NCBI GenBank assembly: GCA_035695825.1
Contig: DASRRH010000011.1
Location: 62,001-126,000, forward strand
DNA from: JAKEFM01 sp035695825
GTDB lineage: Bacteria > Planctomycetota > UBA1135 > JAKEFM01
Direction: 5' to 3'
DNA length: 64,000 nucleotides
The translations under genes and the position numbers were made by a program. The notes under the pieces are model-generated. The model saw only the letters and a list, made by a program, of their open reading frames with translations, searched no databases and had not been told where the DNA came from. Of this stretch, positions 1 to 8,553 are shown piece by piece; position 1 is the stretch's first letter, and the number at the start of each line of letters is the position of its first letter.

Positions 1-2
1 GG

Positions 3-761
3 CCGGTCGAGGGCGCCGAGGTCTCGCTCGAACGGGCGTGGCGCGTCCGATCCGCGGAGACCCTGCTGACGCGCAGCCTGGTCGCCCGCGCCGCGACCGA
101 CGGGGAAGGCCGGTTCGGCCCCATCCGGACCGGAAGCGGCGAACACCTGCTCGAGGCGCGCATGGAGGGACTCCCGCCCTCCGGGCTCCTCCCGGTCCGG
201 CTCGGCGAGGGGACCGCGGTGGTCGAGGTCTTCTTGCGGCGCACGGGTTCTCTCCGGGTGCGGGCCGCCCTCCCAGGGCCAGCGCATGGAGGCGCGTTCG
301 GGATGACCCTCTCCCAAGGAGGGAAGCGGATCGGTCGTGCGCTCTGGAGCCCGGAGGGCGCTCCGATCGTGAGGCGGTCGCGGTGCCGGTGGGTCTTTCT
401 TCGCTCGGGGCGCCCCGGCGGGTTCGACACCGTCAAGCGGGTCGAAGGCGGGGCCGAGATCGTGAAGGCCCCTCGCTTCTGGCGTCTCCCGGCGAGGGCG
501 ATCGTGCGGGGCGTCGAGCAATGGGAGCTCGACCCGGAGCCGAGCGACGCAGTCGAGGCGCTCGAGGGTCCGGACGCGGAAGGATTCGTCACGATCGAAG
601 GTCTCCCTTGGGGGACGGTCGACGTCGAGATCGATCTCGAGAGCAGGTCTGGAGAGGACGAGCTGGGAGTGGCGCGCTGCGTCCAGGTCTTCAAGACGGA
701 GCGGCGGACCGTCCTCGTGCCTCCTGGAGGAACGGCGGTCGTGGACGTGCGGTTTCCGTAG
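3..761 (+). CDS. Carboxypeptidase-regulatory-like surface protein, 5' end cut off by window
   Basis: The frame is open from the first bases, so the start lies upstream of the window. The visible N-terminal part (PVEGAEVSL, then TDGEGRFG, then GSGEHLLEA) has the G-A-x-V/ T-D-x-x-G-x-F/ G-x-Y/H-x-L pattern of carboxypeptidase-regulatory-like (Ig/transthyretin-like) beta-sandwich domains. The C-terminal part ends with PPGGTAVVDVRFP. It aligns collinearly with the next gene (PVPGARVEL, TDEDGRFRF, GTGEHDLRV; end PGGTASVEVTL), so the two are tandem paralogues. Such domains are usually extracytoplasmic and structural; no catalytic residues are visible. Spacing to the next gene is 21 nt, consistent with one operon. 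Exact function is unknown. Confidence 0.75.
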   Translation, partial: PVEGAEVSLERAWRVRSAETLLTRSLVARAATDGEGRFGPIRTGSGEHLLEARMEGLPPSGLLPVRLGEGTAVVEVFLRRTGSLRVRAALPGPAHGGAFGMTLSQGGKRIGRALWSPEGAPIVRRSRCRWVFLRSGRPGGFDTVKRVEGGAEIVKAPRFWRLPARAIVRGVEQWELDPEPSDAVEALEGPDAEGFVTIEGLPWGTVDVEIDLESRSGEDELGVARCVQVFKTERRTVLVPPGGTAVVDVRFP

Positions 762-782
762 CTCGCGACTGGCGCAGGTCCG

Positions 783-2238
783 TTGAAACGGTCCCAAGTC
801 GTCGCGCTCTGCTTCGCCGGTGTCGCCGTCGGGGCGGTCGGCGTCGCCCTGCTCCTCGGCGGGGGACGGGGAGGTCCCCGTTTTCCGGTCGGGCGAGTCG
901 TCTCCGATCCGGACCCGAAAGTTCTCCCGCCGGAACCTACACCGGCGCTCCGCGAGGCCGCGCGGTCGCCGGCTCCTCTTCCCGACCCGCTCTCCACGTC
1001 GTCGCTCGGATACCTCTTCGCCCCTTCCAGACCCGAGTCGTTGGCGCTCCTGCACGTGAAGGTCCTCGACCCATGGGGAAGGCCCGTCGAGGACGCGGTG
1101 GTCCGCGCGGTCTCGGCGGACGGATCCGGGAAGACCACGCGCAGCAAGCGGGGCTCCGACGGGCGCTTCGATCTGCTCGTCCCGCACGGAGAGGCGCTCC
1201 GCGTCGAGGCGGAGGCGGAGCCCCTCTTTCACCCGGGCGCCGAGGCATCCGTCATCGCCGGGAAGGGCGAGGTCGCTATCACCCTGAGACTCAGAGGGGG
1301 GAGATTGAGCGGGCGGATCGTCGCGTCGGAGACCGGCCAGCCCCACCCGCGCGCCGGATTGACCTGCCGTTCCGAGGAAGCGGGCACCTCCTGGATGAAG
1401 AGCGCGCAGATCCCCGCCGACGGGAAGTTCGACCTCCTCGTCCCCGAGGGGACGGTCCACCTCGTCGCGACCGCGCCGCGGCGGGAGCCGGCGGAGGAGT
1501 ACGAGGTCGTTCGGGCGGGGCAGTGGCGGAGCGGGCTCGATCTCTCGCTCCCTCCGCCGACCTTGGCCTCCCTCTCCGGGCGCGTAATCGACGACGTGGG
1601 AGCCCCCGTTCCGGGGGCCCGGGTCGAGCTCGACTCCGTCACGATCGTGCGCACCTGGAGCCATTCCTCCCTCGAAACAACCGCGCAGGTCGGCCAGGTC
1701 GCCACGGACGAAGACGGGCGGTTCCGGTTTCACGAGGCGGGGACCGGAGAGCACGACCTCCGGGTCTCGGCATCCGGGATGGAGGAGTCCGGCCGGGTCC
1801 GGATCGTCCTCGTGCCCGGATCGAACGCCGTCCAGGTCGCACTCGTTCGCGCGGCGCGTCTCCGCGTCCGGGGCGTCCTACCGGACGGGTCCGCGATGGG
1901 GACGGGCGAGATCTGGCTCACGAGGGGCGAGAGGGAGGTCGGGATCGCGTACGTCTCCCCCCGCGCGCCCGGGCCGCGACGGCTTCACCTCGAGGCTCGT
2001 GCGCGCCTCGTACGCAGCCCGGGTCGAGGGGGTCAAGAGGGTGGAGGAGGCCGAGCCCTCTCCCGGCTCGGAATCCCTCGGTGTCCCCGATGCGGAGGGC
2101 TACCGCCTCTTCGAAGGGTTGGCGTGGGGGGAGTACGAGGTGAGGGTGGACGGCGGCCAATGGACCGGGCGGCAAACCGTCGCCGTCGAGCCGGGAGGGA
2201 CGGCCTCCGTCGAGGTCACCCTGACGGCGAAGAGATAG
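783..2238 (+). CDS. Carboxypeptidase-regulatory-like membrane-anchored protein, frameshifted near 1957-1962
   Basis: A TTG start at 783 gives MKRSQVVALCFAGVAVG, an N-terminal membrane anchor or signal segment. A Pro-rich linker follows, then about three Ig-like carboxypeptidase-regulatory repeats (PVEDAVVRA...SDGRFDLLVPHG; GKFDLLVPEG; PVPGARVEL...TDEDGRFRF). After about residue 392 the frame changes to arginine/glycine-rich low-complexity protein. The +1-shifted frame continues sensibly to the stop at 2238 (GYRLFEGLAWGEYEVRVDGG; PGGTASVEVTLTAKR) and matches the C-terminus of the preceding paralogue. The switch falls on a run of six C at 1957-1962. One extra base there, either a mutation or an assembly error, would explain it. 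Read without correction, the first frame runs to 2615 and overlaps the opposite-strand peptidase, which is implausible. Confidence 0.65.
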
Positions 2239-2374
2239 CTCGGTCGCGAGCACGGGCCCCTTCCCATGTCCTCGCGCTTCCGTGGCCGCCGCGTGGCGAG
2301 GCGCCGGGCTCTCCTGTCGCGCACTTCCTCGAGTCACGCCAGTGGCTGCCTCTGCCCCGGCTCCTCCTCGTCGG

Positions 2375-4252
2375 TCAGCGACCCCGTGCGGGCGCGATCA
2401 GCCCGAGCGCCTCGAGGTCCTCGACGATCGGAGGGAGAGACTTGTCCGCGTCGGCGCCGAACTCGGCGTGGAGCAAACCTTCGACCTCGCGCATCCCCCG
2501 GTGCCCGTCCGTCCACGCGAGGAACGCACGTCGGATCTCGCCCGCGCGGGGGAGGTCGGCGGGAAACGTTCGGCCTTGGGCGCGCCTCTTCTCCGCGGCC
2601 CAAGGGGAGGCGTAGGAATCCTCGAACGGGCCGCGGAAGCCGCGCACGCAGACAGTCTCCGCCTCCGGAACGAGCCGGGCGATCGAGCGCACCCAGGAAT
2701 CAGAGCCTTCCAGCCGATCGACCGAGCCGAACGCACCGGAGAGGACCCAGTTCTGCAGCTCGAGACGCTCCTTGGATCCCCCGGCCCACGCGAGGACGGC
2801 CTCCCTCGCCTTCGCCTTCGCTTGGACGAGGGCGCGCCAGCGCGCGGCCTCGTCGGGACCGGCCGCCGCGACGGCGTAGGCCCCCGCCGCCCCGATCAGC
2901 GCACAGCGCAGCAGCGAGGTCGCGTCCTGGTTGTCGGGGAGGTCGAGGTTCGTGTGGTGGAAGACGTCGTCCCAGTAGCCGAAGCCGAGGCTCGGCACGC
3001 CGGCGTCGCAGAGGACGTCGTGGTCGCTGCCGCCCTGGAAGTCGCCCCACTCGAAGTGGAACGGCATCCGCGAGCCGGTCGGGGCGATCGGGTTCGCGCG
3101 CGCGACCTGGTCGAGGAGCGCCTCGGCGAAGTCGTTCAGGAAGGTCGGCGTCTGGAGCGGCGTCCGGATGCAGGAGAGGTGGGCGTTCGTCTTCCGCGGG
3201 TCGGCGCCGGTCATGTCGAGGTTGAAGCCGCCGAGGAAGCGCTGCGCGAGGTCCTCGTGAGCGTTCACCCAGGCGGCGGTGCCGAAGTACTCGGGGACCC
3301 AGAGGAACTCGATCGCCCGCTGGGGCGCCGGGACCTCGCCGCGACGGATCAGCGCAACGAGCGCGCGGCCGATTTCGAGGAGCGTCGCCGAGCCGCTCGC
3401 GTTGTCGTCGGCGCCGGGGCGGTAGTGGTCGAGGTGGGCGGAGAGGAGGAAGCCGGGCAGGTTTGGCTCCGTCCCGGCGATCTTCGCCCGGACGACGTGG
3501 AGCGCTCCGGGGCCGAGGTCGGCGTCGACGCGCGCGGAGAGGACGACCTTGCCCGCGGCGAGCTCCCGGCGCAGGTCGTTCGCCTGCCGGGCCGAGAGCT
3601 GGAATCCGAAGCCGACCTTCGGGATCTCCGCCTTCGTCGGCCAGAGGCCGTTGTAGCGGACCATGTCGGGAAACTCGGGGCGGTCCGAGGGCGAAGGCGC
3701 GATCACGACGCCGAGCGCGCCGCGCTCGATGATGGCCATGCGGTGAACGCTTCCGGCGTATCCGGTCGCGAGGACGACCTTCCCCCGCACCTCTGTTCCC
3801 TTGTAGTCGGCCTCCCCCGTTCCGGCGCCAACATCTACGAGTTCGCCCTCCCACTTCCCTCCCTTCGACAGCGTCGTGAGACAGGTCGCGACGTCGGGAA
3901 AGCGGCAGATCCGCCGCGGGTTCGGCGAGACCTCGAGAAGTTCTCCCTCGCGCGGGGACCAGGAGACCGGCGAGAGGAAGGTCCCGTAGGCGATCTCCCC
4001 GTCGCTCGGAAACTTCTCGGAGGCCACGCCCTCGAGCCCCGCTGCGCGCGCCTGCTCGATCACGTACGCCGCGGCGTCGTCGTACCCGGCCGAGGCCTGG
4101 ATCCTGTGGTGGCGAGCGATCTCGCGGAGGTGACCGAACGCGCGCTCGCCGGAGAGCTCGCCGAGGATCGCGCGGAAGGCAGCCTCCGGGACGACGTCGC
4201 GCGGGTCGGACGGGACGAAGGGGAGGAGGGCGAGGAGGAAGGGGACGGGCAT
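2375..4252 (-). CDS. M28-family zinc aminopeptidase with PA domain
   Basis: A 625-residue protein with a short hydrophobic N-terminus (MPVPFLLALLPFVP), probably exported. Residues of about 110-230 look like a protease-associated (PA) insert (VRGKVVLATGYAG...ERGALGVVIAP). The M28 core shows the expected metal ligands in order: SAHLDHYRPGADDNASG (His and bridging Asp), WVPEYFGT (Glu ligand region), FNLDMTG (Asp) and FHHTNLD (His). Family members are two-zinc exopeptidases that cleave N-terminal residues. I chose ATG 4252, preceded by GAGG about 6 nt upstream on the minus strand; a GTG 18 nt further upstream is the alternative. It converges with the preceding gene and lies 55 nt before a minus-strand oxidoreductase in transcriptional order. 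Substrate is unknown. Confidence 0.85.
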   Translation of the reverse strand: MPVPFLLALLPFVPSDPRDVVPEAAFRAILGELSGERAFGHLREIARHHRIQASAGYDDAAAYVIEQARAAGLEGVASEKFPSDGEIAYGTFLSPVSWSPREGELLEVSPNPRRICRFPDVATCLTTLSKGGKWEGELVDVGAGTGEADYKGTEVRGKVVLATGYAGSVHRMAIIERGALGVVIAPSPSDRPEFPDMVRYNGLWPTKAEIPKVGFGFQLSARQANDLRRELAAGKVVLSARVDADLGPGALHVVRAKIAGTEPNLPGFLLSAHLDHYRPGADDNASGSATLLEIGRALVALIRRGEVPAPQRAIEFLWVPEYFGTAAWVNAHEDLAQRFLGGFNLDMTGADPRKTNAHLSCIRTPLQTPTFLNDFAEALLDQVARANPIAPTGSRMPFHFEWGDFQGGSDHDVLCDAGVPSLGFGYWDDVFHHTNLDLPDNQDATSLLRCALIGAAGAYAVAAAGPDEAARWRALVQAKAKAREAVLAWAGGSKERLELQNWVLSGAFGSVDRLEGSDSWVRSIARLVPEAETVCVRGFRGPFEDSYASPWAAEKRRAQGRTFPADLPRAGEIRRAFLAWTDGHRGMREVEGLLHAEFGADADKSLPPIVEDLEALGLIAPARGR

Positions 4253-4325
4253 GCGTGCCTCGGGTCGCACCGGAAGCGTAGGAGGAACCGGCCGGAAGGG
4301 GAGGTCTCTCTGCGCGAAGCCCGGC

Positions 4326-5480
4326 CTAGAGCACCGCCGGCTCGACCGTGAGGTCCCCCTCGGCGAAGCGCGAGAGCCGGAGCGGCCGGATGTCGAGCGT
4401 CTTCGACGTCCCCTCGGTCACGATCTCGCGGATCGCGCGCCCCGCGGCGAGGGAATGCATGATGCCGTGGCCGCCGAAGCCGACCGCCTGGACGAACCGC
4501 GGGTGGGCCGGCGTCGGGCCGACGATCGCGTGGTGGTCGGGGGTCTCCGGGTAGAGGCCGGCCCAGCACTTCTTCTTGTCGATCGGGACGCTCTGGAGGA
4601 ACGGGAAGCGGTTCCCGATCCGCTCGGCGACCTGCTGGAGGAACCAGTCGTCGAAGTTCGAGTCCTTCCCCGGCGGCTCCTTCGGGTCGGAGTAGGCGAT
4701 CAGGAACCCGCCGCTCTCCCGCCGGATCAGCACGCCCGTGTCGCGGTCGACGCACATCGGGATGACCTCCGGGTACCCCGGCACCGGCTCGGTGCAGGCG
4801 AGGTTGCGGCGGACGGGATGGACCGGCACGTCGACGCCGAGGAAGGCCCCGAGCTCGGCCGCCTCCGGGCCCGCGGCGTTGACGAGCCATCCCGCGCGGA
4901 AGTCGCCCCGGCTCGTCGCGAGCACGAAGTGCCCCTCCTCGGCGCGGATCGCGGAGACCTCGGTCTCGAACCGCAGGTCGGCGCCCGCCTCGCGCCCCTG
5001 TTTCGCCAGGGCCTGCACGACCCCGTGGGGGTCGACGAACCCGTCGGTCGGGCAGAAGGTCCCCGCCACGAGCCCCTCGGCGCGCACGAACGGCGCGCGC
5101 TCGAGGACCCCCTTCGGCTCGAGCCACTCGACCGGCACGCCGCACTCGCGCTGCAGCTCGAAGCCGCGCCGGAGCGCCGCCGCCCCCTCCTCGGTCCCCG
5201 TCATGAAGAGGTATCCCGCCTGGACGAGGCCCGGCATCCCCCCCGTCTCCTCCTGCAGCCGGGCGAGCTCGGCGATCGTGAACTTCGAGAACTCGACGTT
5301 GCACCGCGTCGCCCACTGCGCGCGCACCCCCCCGTTCGCCCGGGAGGTCGACCCCTGGCCCGGGGAGGGGTGGCGGTCGAGGAGGAGGACCGGCGCCACG
5401 CCCGCTCGGGCGAGCTCGCGGGCGACGGCGAGTCCGATGACGCCGCCGCCGACGATCACGACGGGGAGGTCGAGGTTCAC
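4326..5480 (-). CDS. FAD-dependent oxidoreductase, DAO family (sarcosine/glycine oxidase-like)
   Basis: The 384-residue protein begins with a dinucleotide-binding fold (VVIVGGGVIGLAVARELARAG, GxGxxG type), followed by DRHPSPGQGSTSRANGG. This is the FAD-contact and flavin-linkage-region signature of the DAO/sarcosine-oxidase beta family. Near the C-terminus, AVGFGGHGIMHSLAAGRAI is the typical second FAD loop. Length fits the single-subunit amine/amino-acid oxidoreductases, which oxidise a secondary or primary amine with FAD. No covalent-FAD Cys/His assignment can be made with confidence. The start is a GTG with no clear Shine-Dalgarno. It is upstream of the M28 peptidase on the same strand (73 nt), so peptide breakdown and amino-acid oxidation may be co-expressed; that link is inference. 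Confidence 0.85.
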   Translation of the reverse strand: MNLDLPVVIVGGGVIGLAVARELARAGVAPVLLLDRHPSPGQGSTSRANGGVRAQWATRCNVEFSKFTIAELARLQEETGGMPGLVQAGYLFMTGTEEGAAALRRGFELQRECGVPVEWLEPKGVLERAPFVRAEGLVAGTFCPTDGFVDPHGVVQALAKQGREAGADLRFETEVSAIRAEEGHFVLATSRGDFRAGWLVNAAGPEAAELGAFLGVDVPVHPVRRNLACTEPVPGYPEVIPMCVDRDTGVLIRRESGGFLIAYSDPKEPPGKDSNFDDWFLQQVAERIGNRFPFLQSVPIDKKKCWAGLYPETPDHHAIVGPTPAHPRFVQAVGFGGHGIMHSLAAGRAIREIVTEGTSKTLDIRPLRLSRFAEGDLTVEPAVL

Positions 5481-5666
5481 GGAGGGGGGGGCGGGGCGAG
5501 GGGGGGAATCCTACGGGCGGAGGGGAGGGAAGGTCATCCGCGGGCAGGCGCGCCTCCCCGGGCGAGCCGGGGCGCCGGAAGTCTCGGAAGTGCTCCGGAG
5601 ACGGGGGGAGGGGTCCCCTCAAGTCGGGAGTGCCCGGAGTTCGATGGTGCGGCAGGGATAACCACC

Positions 5667-6350
5667 ATGCTGACCATGAATCACTCACGCGTTGCCACGT
5701 TCCGAGCCGTCGGGGCCCTGGCTCTCCCCTTCCTGACCGGCTGCATGCTGACCGAGGGGCAGAGGAAGGCCGACGAGCTCACTTCTCAGGTCAACCGCCT
5801 GGGGACGACCCTGGAGATGACGAAGACGGCGCTCCAAGAGACGCTCGACGCAGAGGATGCGCTCGTCGCGAGCCAAGGAAGCGACCTGACGGTCCTCTAC
5901 GGGAGGTTCGTCTCGGGGATCGACCGGTGCACGGCGGGCCAGACCCAGCTCGCGTGGCTCTCGGATCACATCCAGGCCACGGCCAGCCTCTACTTCGAGA
6001 AGTGGAAGCGCGATCTCGCCACGATCACGGACGGCGACCTCCGCGGTCTCAGCGAGGACCGGATGGAGGCGTCCCAGAAGCGCCTGGAGGAGACGCGCAA
6101 GGCGGTCGCGAAGGCCCGCGAGGCCTTCGAGCCCGTCCTGCGGGCGCTGCGCGACCACGCCGCGTACCTCGCCAACGACCTGAACGCCGAGGCGGCCGGC
6201 TCGCTCGCGAAGAACGCGAAGAAGCTCCGGTCGAACTCGGACGACTTCATGACGCTCGCGGACAAGGCGAACGGCAAGGCGGACGAGTACGCCAAGGCCA
6301 TCTCGCTGCGCATCCAGCCGAAGTCGTCGGTGGCGACGACCGAGCCGTAG
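5667..6350 (+). CDS. Coiled-coil lipoprotein of unknown function
   Basis: ATG at 5667 (or 5676) opens MNHSRVATFRAVGALALPFLTGC, a signal peptide ending in an LTGC lipobox, so the mature protein should begin at this Cys and be lipid-anchored. The rest (about 200 residues) is charged and helical, with long amphipathic stretches (KADELTSQVNRLGTTLEMTK; RMEASQKRLEETRKAVAKAREAF) predicting coiled coil. Similar proteins are often annotated as DUF2959-like or hypothetical lipoproteins, but I cannot assign a family firmly. It is divergent from the oxidoreductase at 4326-5480, leaving a 186-nt region for promoters. The protein-coding frame is open for a long way upstream, but that part overlaps the opposite gene and is spurious. 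Confidence 0.75.
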   Translation: MLTMNHSRVATFRAVGALALPFLTGCMLTEGQRKADELTSQVNRLGTTLEMTKTALQETLDAEDALVASQGSDLTVLYGRFVSGIDRCTAGQTQLAWLSDHIQATASLYFEKWKRDLATITDGDLRGLSEDRMEASQKRLEETRKAVAKAREAFEPVLRALRDHAAYLANDLNAEAAGSLAKNAKKLRSNSDDFMTLADKANGKADEYAKAISLRIQPKSSVATTEP

Positions 6351-6760
6351 GCGCGCGCCGTCCGTTCGCTCCCGACGTCCTCGGGTCGGTCCTGGGGCGG
6401 CTGGGCCGGCTCGAGGACGCTCGGATTCCGGCGCCGCCGCGCGCCGGCGGAGGTCGGGCTCGACGCCGGGGCGACGGGCGAGGCGGGGGAGCCGGGTAGA
6501 TCAAGGTCGGGCACGACCTCGACGTCCATCGGGTCGCGCCGGACCTACGGAAGGGAACGGTTCCTCGACCTCGGGCGCCGGGTGCATGAGGCGCCCTCGG
6601 GGAGCCGGTTCCCGAATACGCTTCGCGGGGAAGTCGCCCCGTAGCACGCCGCGTGGTTCGGGGGTACCGGCTCCGGCTCGCCGGAAGAGGTGGAGGGAGG
6701 AGGGGCCGCCTCCGGTATCCTCCGCGCCCCGCTCCCCCCGACCCGAGACGGAGAACCCCC
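6351..6760. other. 410-bp stretch without a supported gene
   Basis: Between the lipoprotein and the DUF1326-like gene. All frames give arginine/proline-rich low-complexity translation typical of non-coding GC-rich DNA here. I see no convincing hairpin terminator or promoter hexamers. A promoter for the downstream gene presumably lies in the last 100 bp. Confidence 0.5.
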
Positions 6761-7453
6761 ATGCGCTCCCTTTCGTCGATTCCGTTCCTCGCCGCCGCGG
6801 TCGCGATCCCGATGCTCGCCGCGGCGTCCTCCCAGGACCCCGACGCCTACTCGATGAGCGTCCGGATGGTGACCGGCGACAACTGCCCTCCCGTCTGCCC
6901 CTGCGTCTTCGGCGAAGGGCCGACGTACGGTCACTGCCTCTTCGCCGGAGCGGCGATCATCGACGAGGGGAAGCTCGGCTCGGTCTCCCTGAAGGGGGTG
7001 AAGTGGGGAATCATCGGTGAGTTCTCGGGCGAGGTGCGCAGCGGCCCGAAGTTCGGCTTTCACGGCTACTACGTCGACAGCGCCGCGAGCCCTGAGCAGA
7101 AGGACGCGATGAAGAGGATCCTGAACTCTTCCCCGTGGTCGGATTTCGGCGAGTCGAAGGGGATCGCCGAAGCGCCGATCGACGTGCAGATCGGGAAGAC
7201 CCCGGTGGAGAAGTGGTCCTTCAAGATCGGCGACAAGGGCTCGGTGTCGAGCGAGCCGCTCCGCGGGGGCGTCGACCCGAACCAGCCGATCGTCATCAAG
7301 AACCCGCAGGGGACCTTCCCCGGCCAGACCGAGGTGATCCTCGGCAGGGCGCAGGGGGAGTTCAAGGACCACGGGAAGACGCTCACGCTGAAGGACAACA
7401 GCGGCGAGCACCACGTCTTCACGACGTCGGGGAAGGCCGCGCCGAAAAACTAG
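6761..7453 (+). CDS. Secreted DUF1326-like protein
   Basis: ATG 6761 with GGAG about 8 nt upstream gives a 230-residue protein. It starts with a signal peptide (MRSLSSIPFLAAAVAIPMLAAASS). Just after this lies a Cys cluster, DNCPPVCPCVFGEGPTYGHC, which matches the N-terminal C-x3-C-x-C...C signature of DUF1326 proteins. The body is beta-rich (GKLGSVSLKGVKWGIIGEFSG; NPQGTFPGQTEVILGRAQGEF). DUF1326 has no established biochemical activity; the Cys cluster could bind metal, which is inference. The frame is open upstream to 6653, but that extension is arginine-rich and lacks a ribosome-binding site. It appears to be transcribed alone. Confidence 0.75.
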   Translation: MRSLSSIPFLAAAVAIPMLAAASSQDPDAYSMSVRMVTGDNCPPVCPCVFGEGPTYGHCLFAGAAIIDEGKLGSVSLKGVKWGIIGEFSGEVRSGPKFGFHGYYVDSAASPEQKDAMKRILNSSPWSDFGESKGIAEAPIDVQIGKTPVEKWSFKIGDKGSVSSEPLRGGVDPNQPIVIKNPQGTFPGQTEVILGRAQGEFKDHGKTLTLKDNSGEHHVFTTSGKAAPKN

Positions 7454-7645
7454 CGCGGGGATTCCTCCGGCCCCTGCGTGCCGGCCGCTCCCGAGGAGCC
7501 AGCGTCGCGCGCGGCGCTGGAGAGTTTCCCTCCGCGGCGCCTGACGGACCGCGGCCGCCGACCACCTCCCGTGTAACGAAACCCGGGGTCGTTCGTCCTT
7601 CCTCCTGCGACCGCGGGATTCCCGCGGGGGGCGGGGGGAGGAGGG

Positions 7646-7999
7646 ATGAGGAGGAAGGCCCGCGAGGCGCTCGAGGCGGCCCGCGTCCTGCTGGAGAGGG
7701 GCCTGCTGAACGACGCGGCGAGCCGGCTCTATTACGCCGCCTTCCTGGCCGGGATCCACGGACTCGAGAGGCTCGGGAAGAGGCCGGCCGACTTCCGCGG
7801 GGGATCTACCTACTGGGACCATCGGACGGTCGCCCGCGAGGTTGTGCGGATCAGGGGACTGTCGGAGGATGGGGCCCTCCTCAAGAGGCTACGCATCCTC
7901 CGATTGCGAGCGGACTACGGCGAGCGCCTCGTCGACCGGGCGGAACTCGAGTTCGTGATCCATGAAACCCGTCGATTCGTCGAGCAGGTGACGGCATGA
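7646..7999 (+). CDS. HEPN-domain protein
   Basis: A 117-residue, nearly all-helical protein starting at ATG 7646 behind a strong GGAGGAGG ribosome-binding site. It has the layout of the HEPN superfamily: a first helical pair with DAASRLYYAAFLAGIHGLERLG and a C-terminal helix with LRILRLRADYGERL, the L-R-x-x-A-D-Y motif common in HEPN partners of small nucleotidyltransferases. The classical R-x4-6-H RNase motif is not seen at its usual place, so it may be a non-nucleolytic HEPN. The next gene starts inside its stop codon (ATGA overlap), implying a coupled two-gene module like HEPN/MNT toxin-antitoxin pairs. The partner, however, is not an obvious nucleotidyltransferase. Confidence 0.75.
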   Translation: MRRKAREALEAARVLLERGLLNDAASRLYYAAFLAGIHGLERLGKRPADFRGGSTYWDHRTVAREVVRIRGLSEDGALLKRLRILRLRADYGERLVDRAELEFVIHETRRFVEQVTA

Positions 8000-8553
8000 A
8001 AGACCCCAGGATTCCGGCGGTCGCCCGCGCGATCGAGACCCGATTCCCGGGAACCCGGGTCGAGATCGATCGATTCAGGGACCCCGAAGGGGACCGCCTG
8101 CACCGCTGGGTGCTCGAGGTCCTCTTCGTGCGCGAGAAGGCCATGGGGAAGGGTGGCGTGGGCGATTTCGCCTACAAGCTGGCGTTCGACCTGTACGGAA
8201 CGCACGAATTCCCCTTCTACGTCGCGCTCAACGGCACGAGAGGATCGAGAGCTTACCTCGCCGAAAAGAGGGAACGCGCAGCGACCCGGGGAGGATCGCC
8301 TCGCGCGCGCGGGAACGGGTCGACCCGCCCGCGGCGTGGGAGTCGGCGGGCGCGCGTCGCGCGCGGATCGCGAGGGCACGGAAGAGCCCCTGCGCGTCAG
8401 GGCGGCGCGCGCCGGAGCCGCGCGAGGATCCCGTCCGCGAGCCGTTCGACGGCCGCCGGGGCGTCCCGCACGAAGAGGGTCGGCTCGACGAGCTCGAGCT
8501 CCGAGAGGAGAGGCTCGCCGGACGCGCCCCGCATCAGGTCGACCCGCGCGTAG
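7996..8553 (+). CDS. Partner of HEPN protein, unknown family; C-terminal limit uncertain
   Basis: ATG 7996 overlaps the HEPN stop by 4 nt, so translation is probably coupled. Residues 1-95 look like real protein: an N-terminal helix (RIPAVARAIETRFPG), a strand-rich part (TRVEIDRFRDPEGDRLHRWVLEVLFVRE) and FAYKLAFDLYGTHEFPFYVAL. After SRAYLAEKRERAA the translation becomes Arg/Ser/Gly-rich and overlaps the opposite-strand ATP-grasp gene by 157 nt. The true end is therefore probably earlier and obscured by a frameshift or missing stop. No GSxARG...DxD nucleotidyltransferase motif is visible. I do not recognise the family; its position suggests the antitoxin or modifier half of a HEPN module. Confidence 0.5.
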   Translation: MKDPRIPAVARAIETRFPGTRVEIDRFRDPEGDRLHRWVLEVLFVREKAMGKGGVGDFAYKLAFDLYGTHEFPFYVALNGTRGSRAYLAEKRERAATRGGSPRARGNGSTRPRRGSRRARVARGSRGHGRAPARQGGARRSRARIPSASRSTAAGASRTKRVGSTSSSSERRGSPDAPRIRSTRA

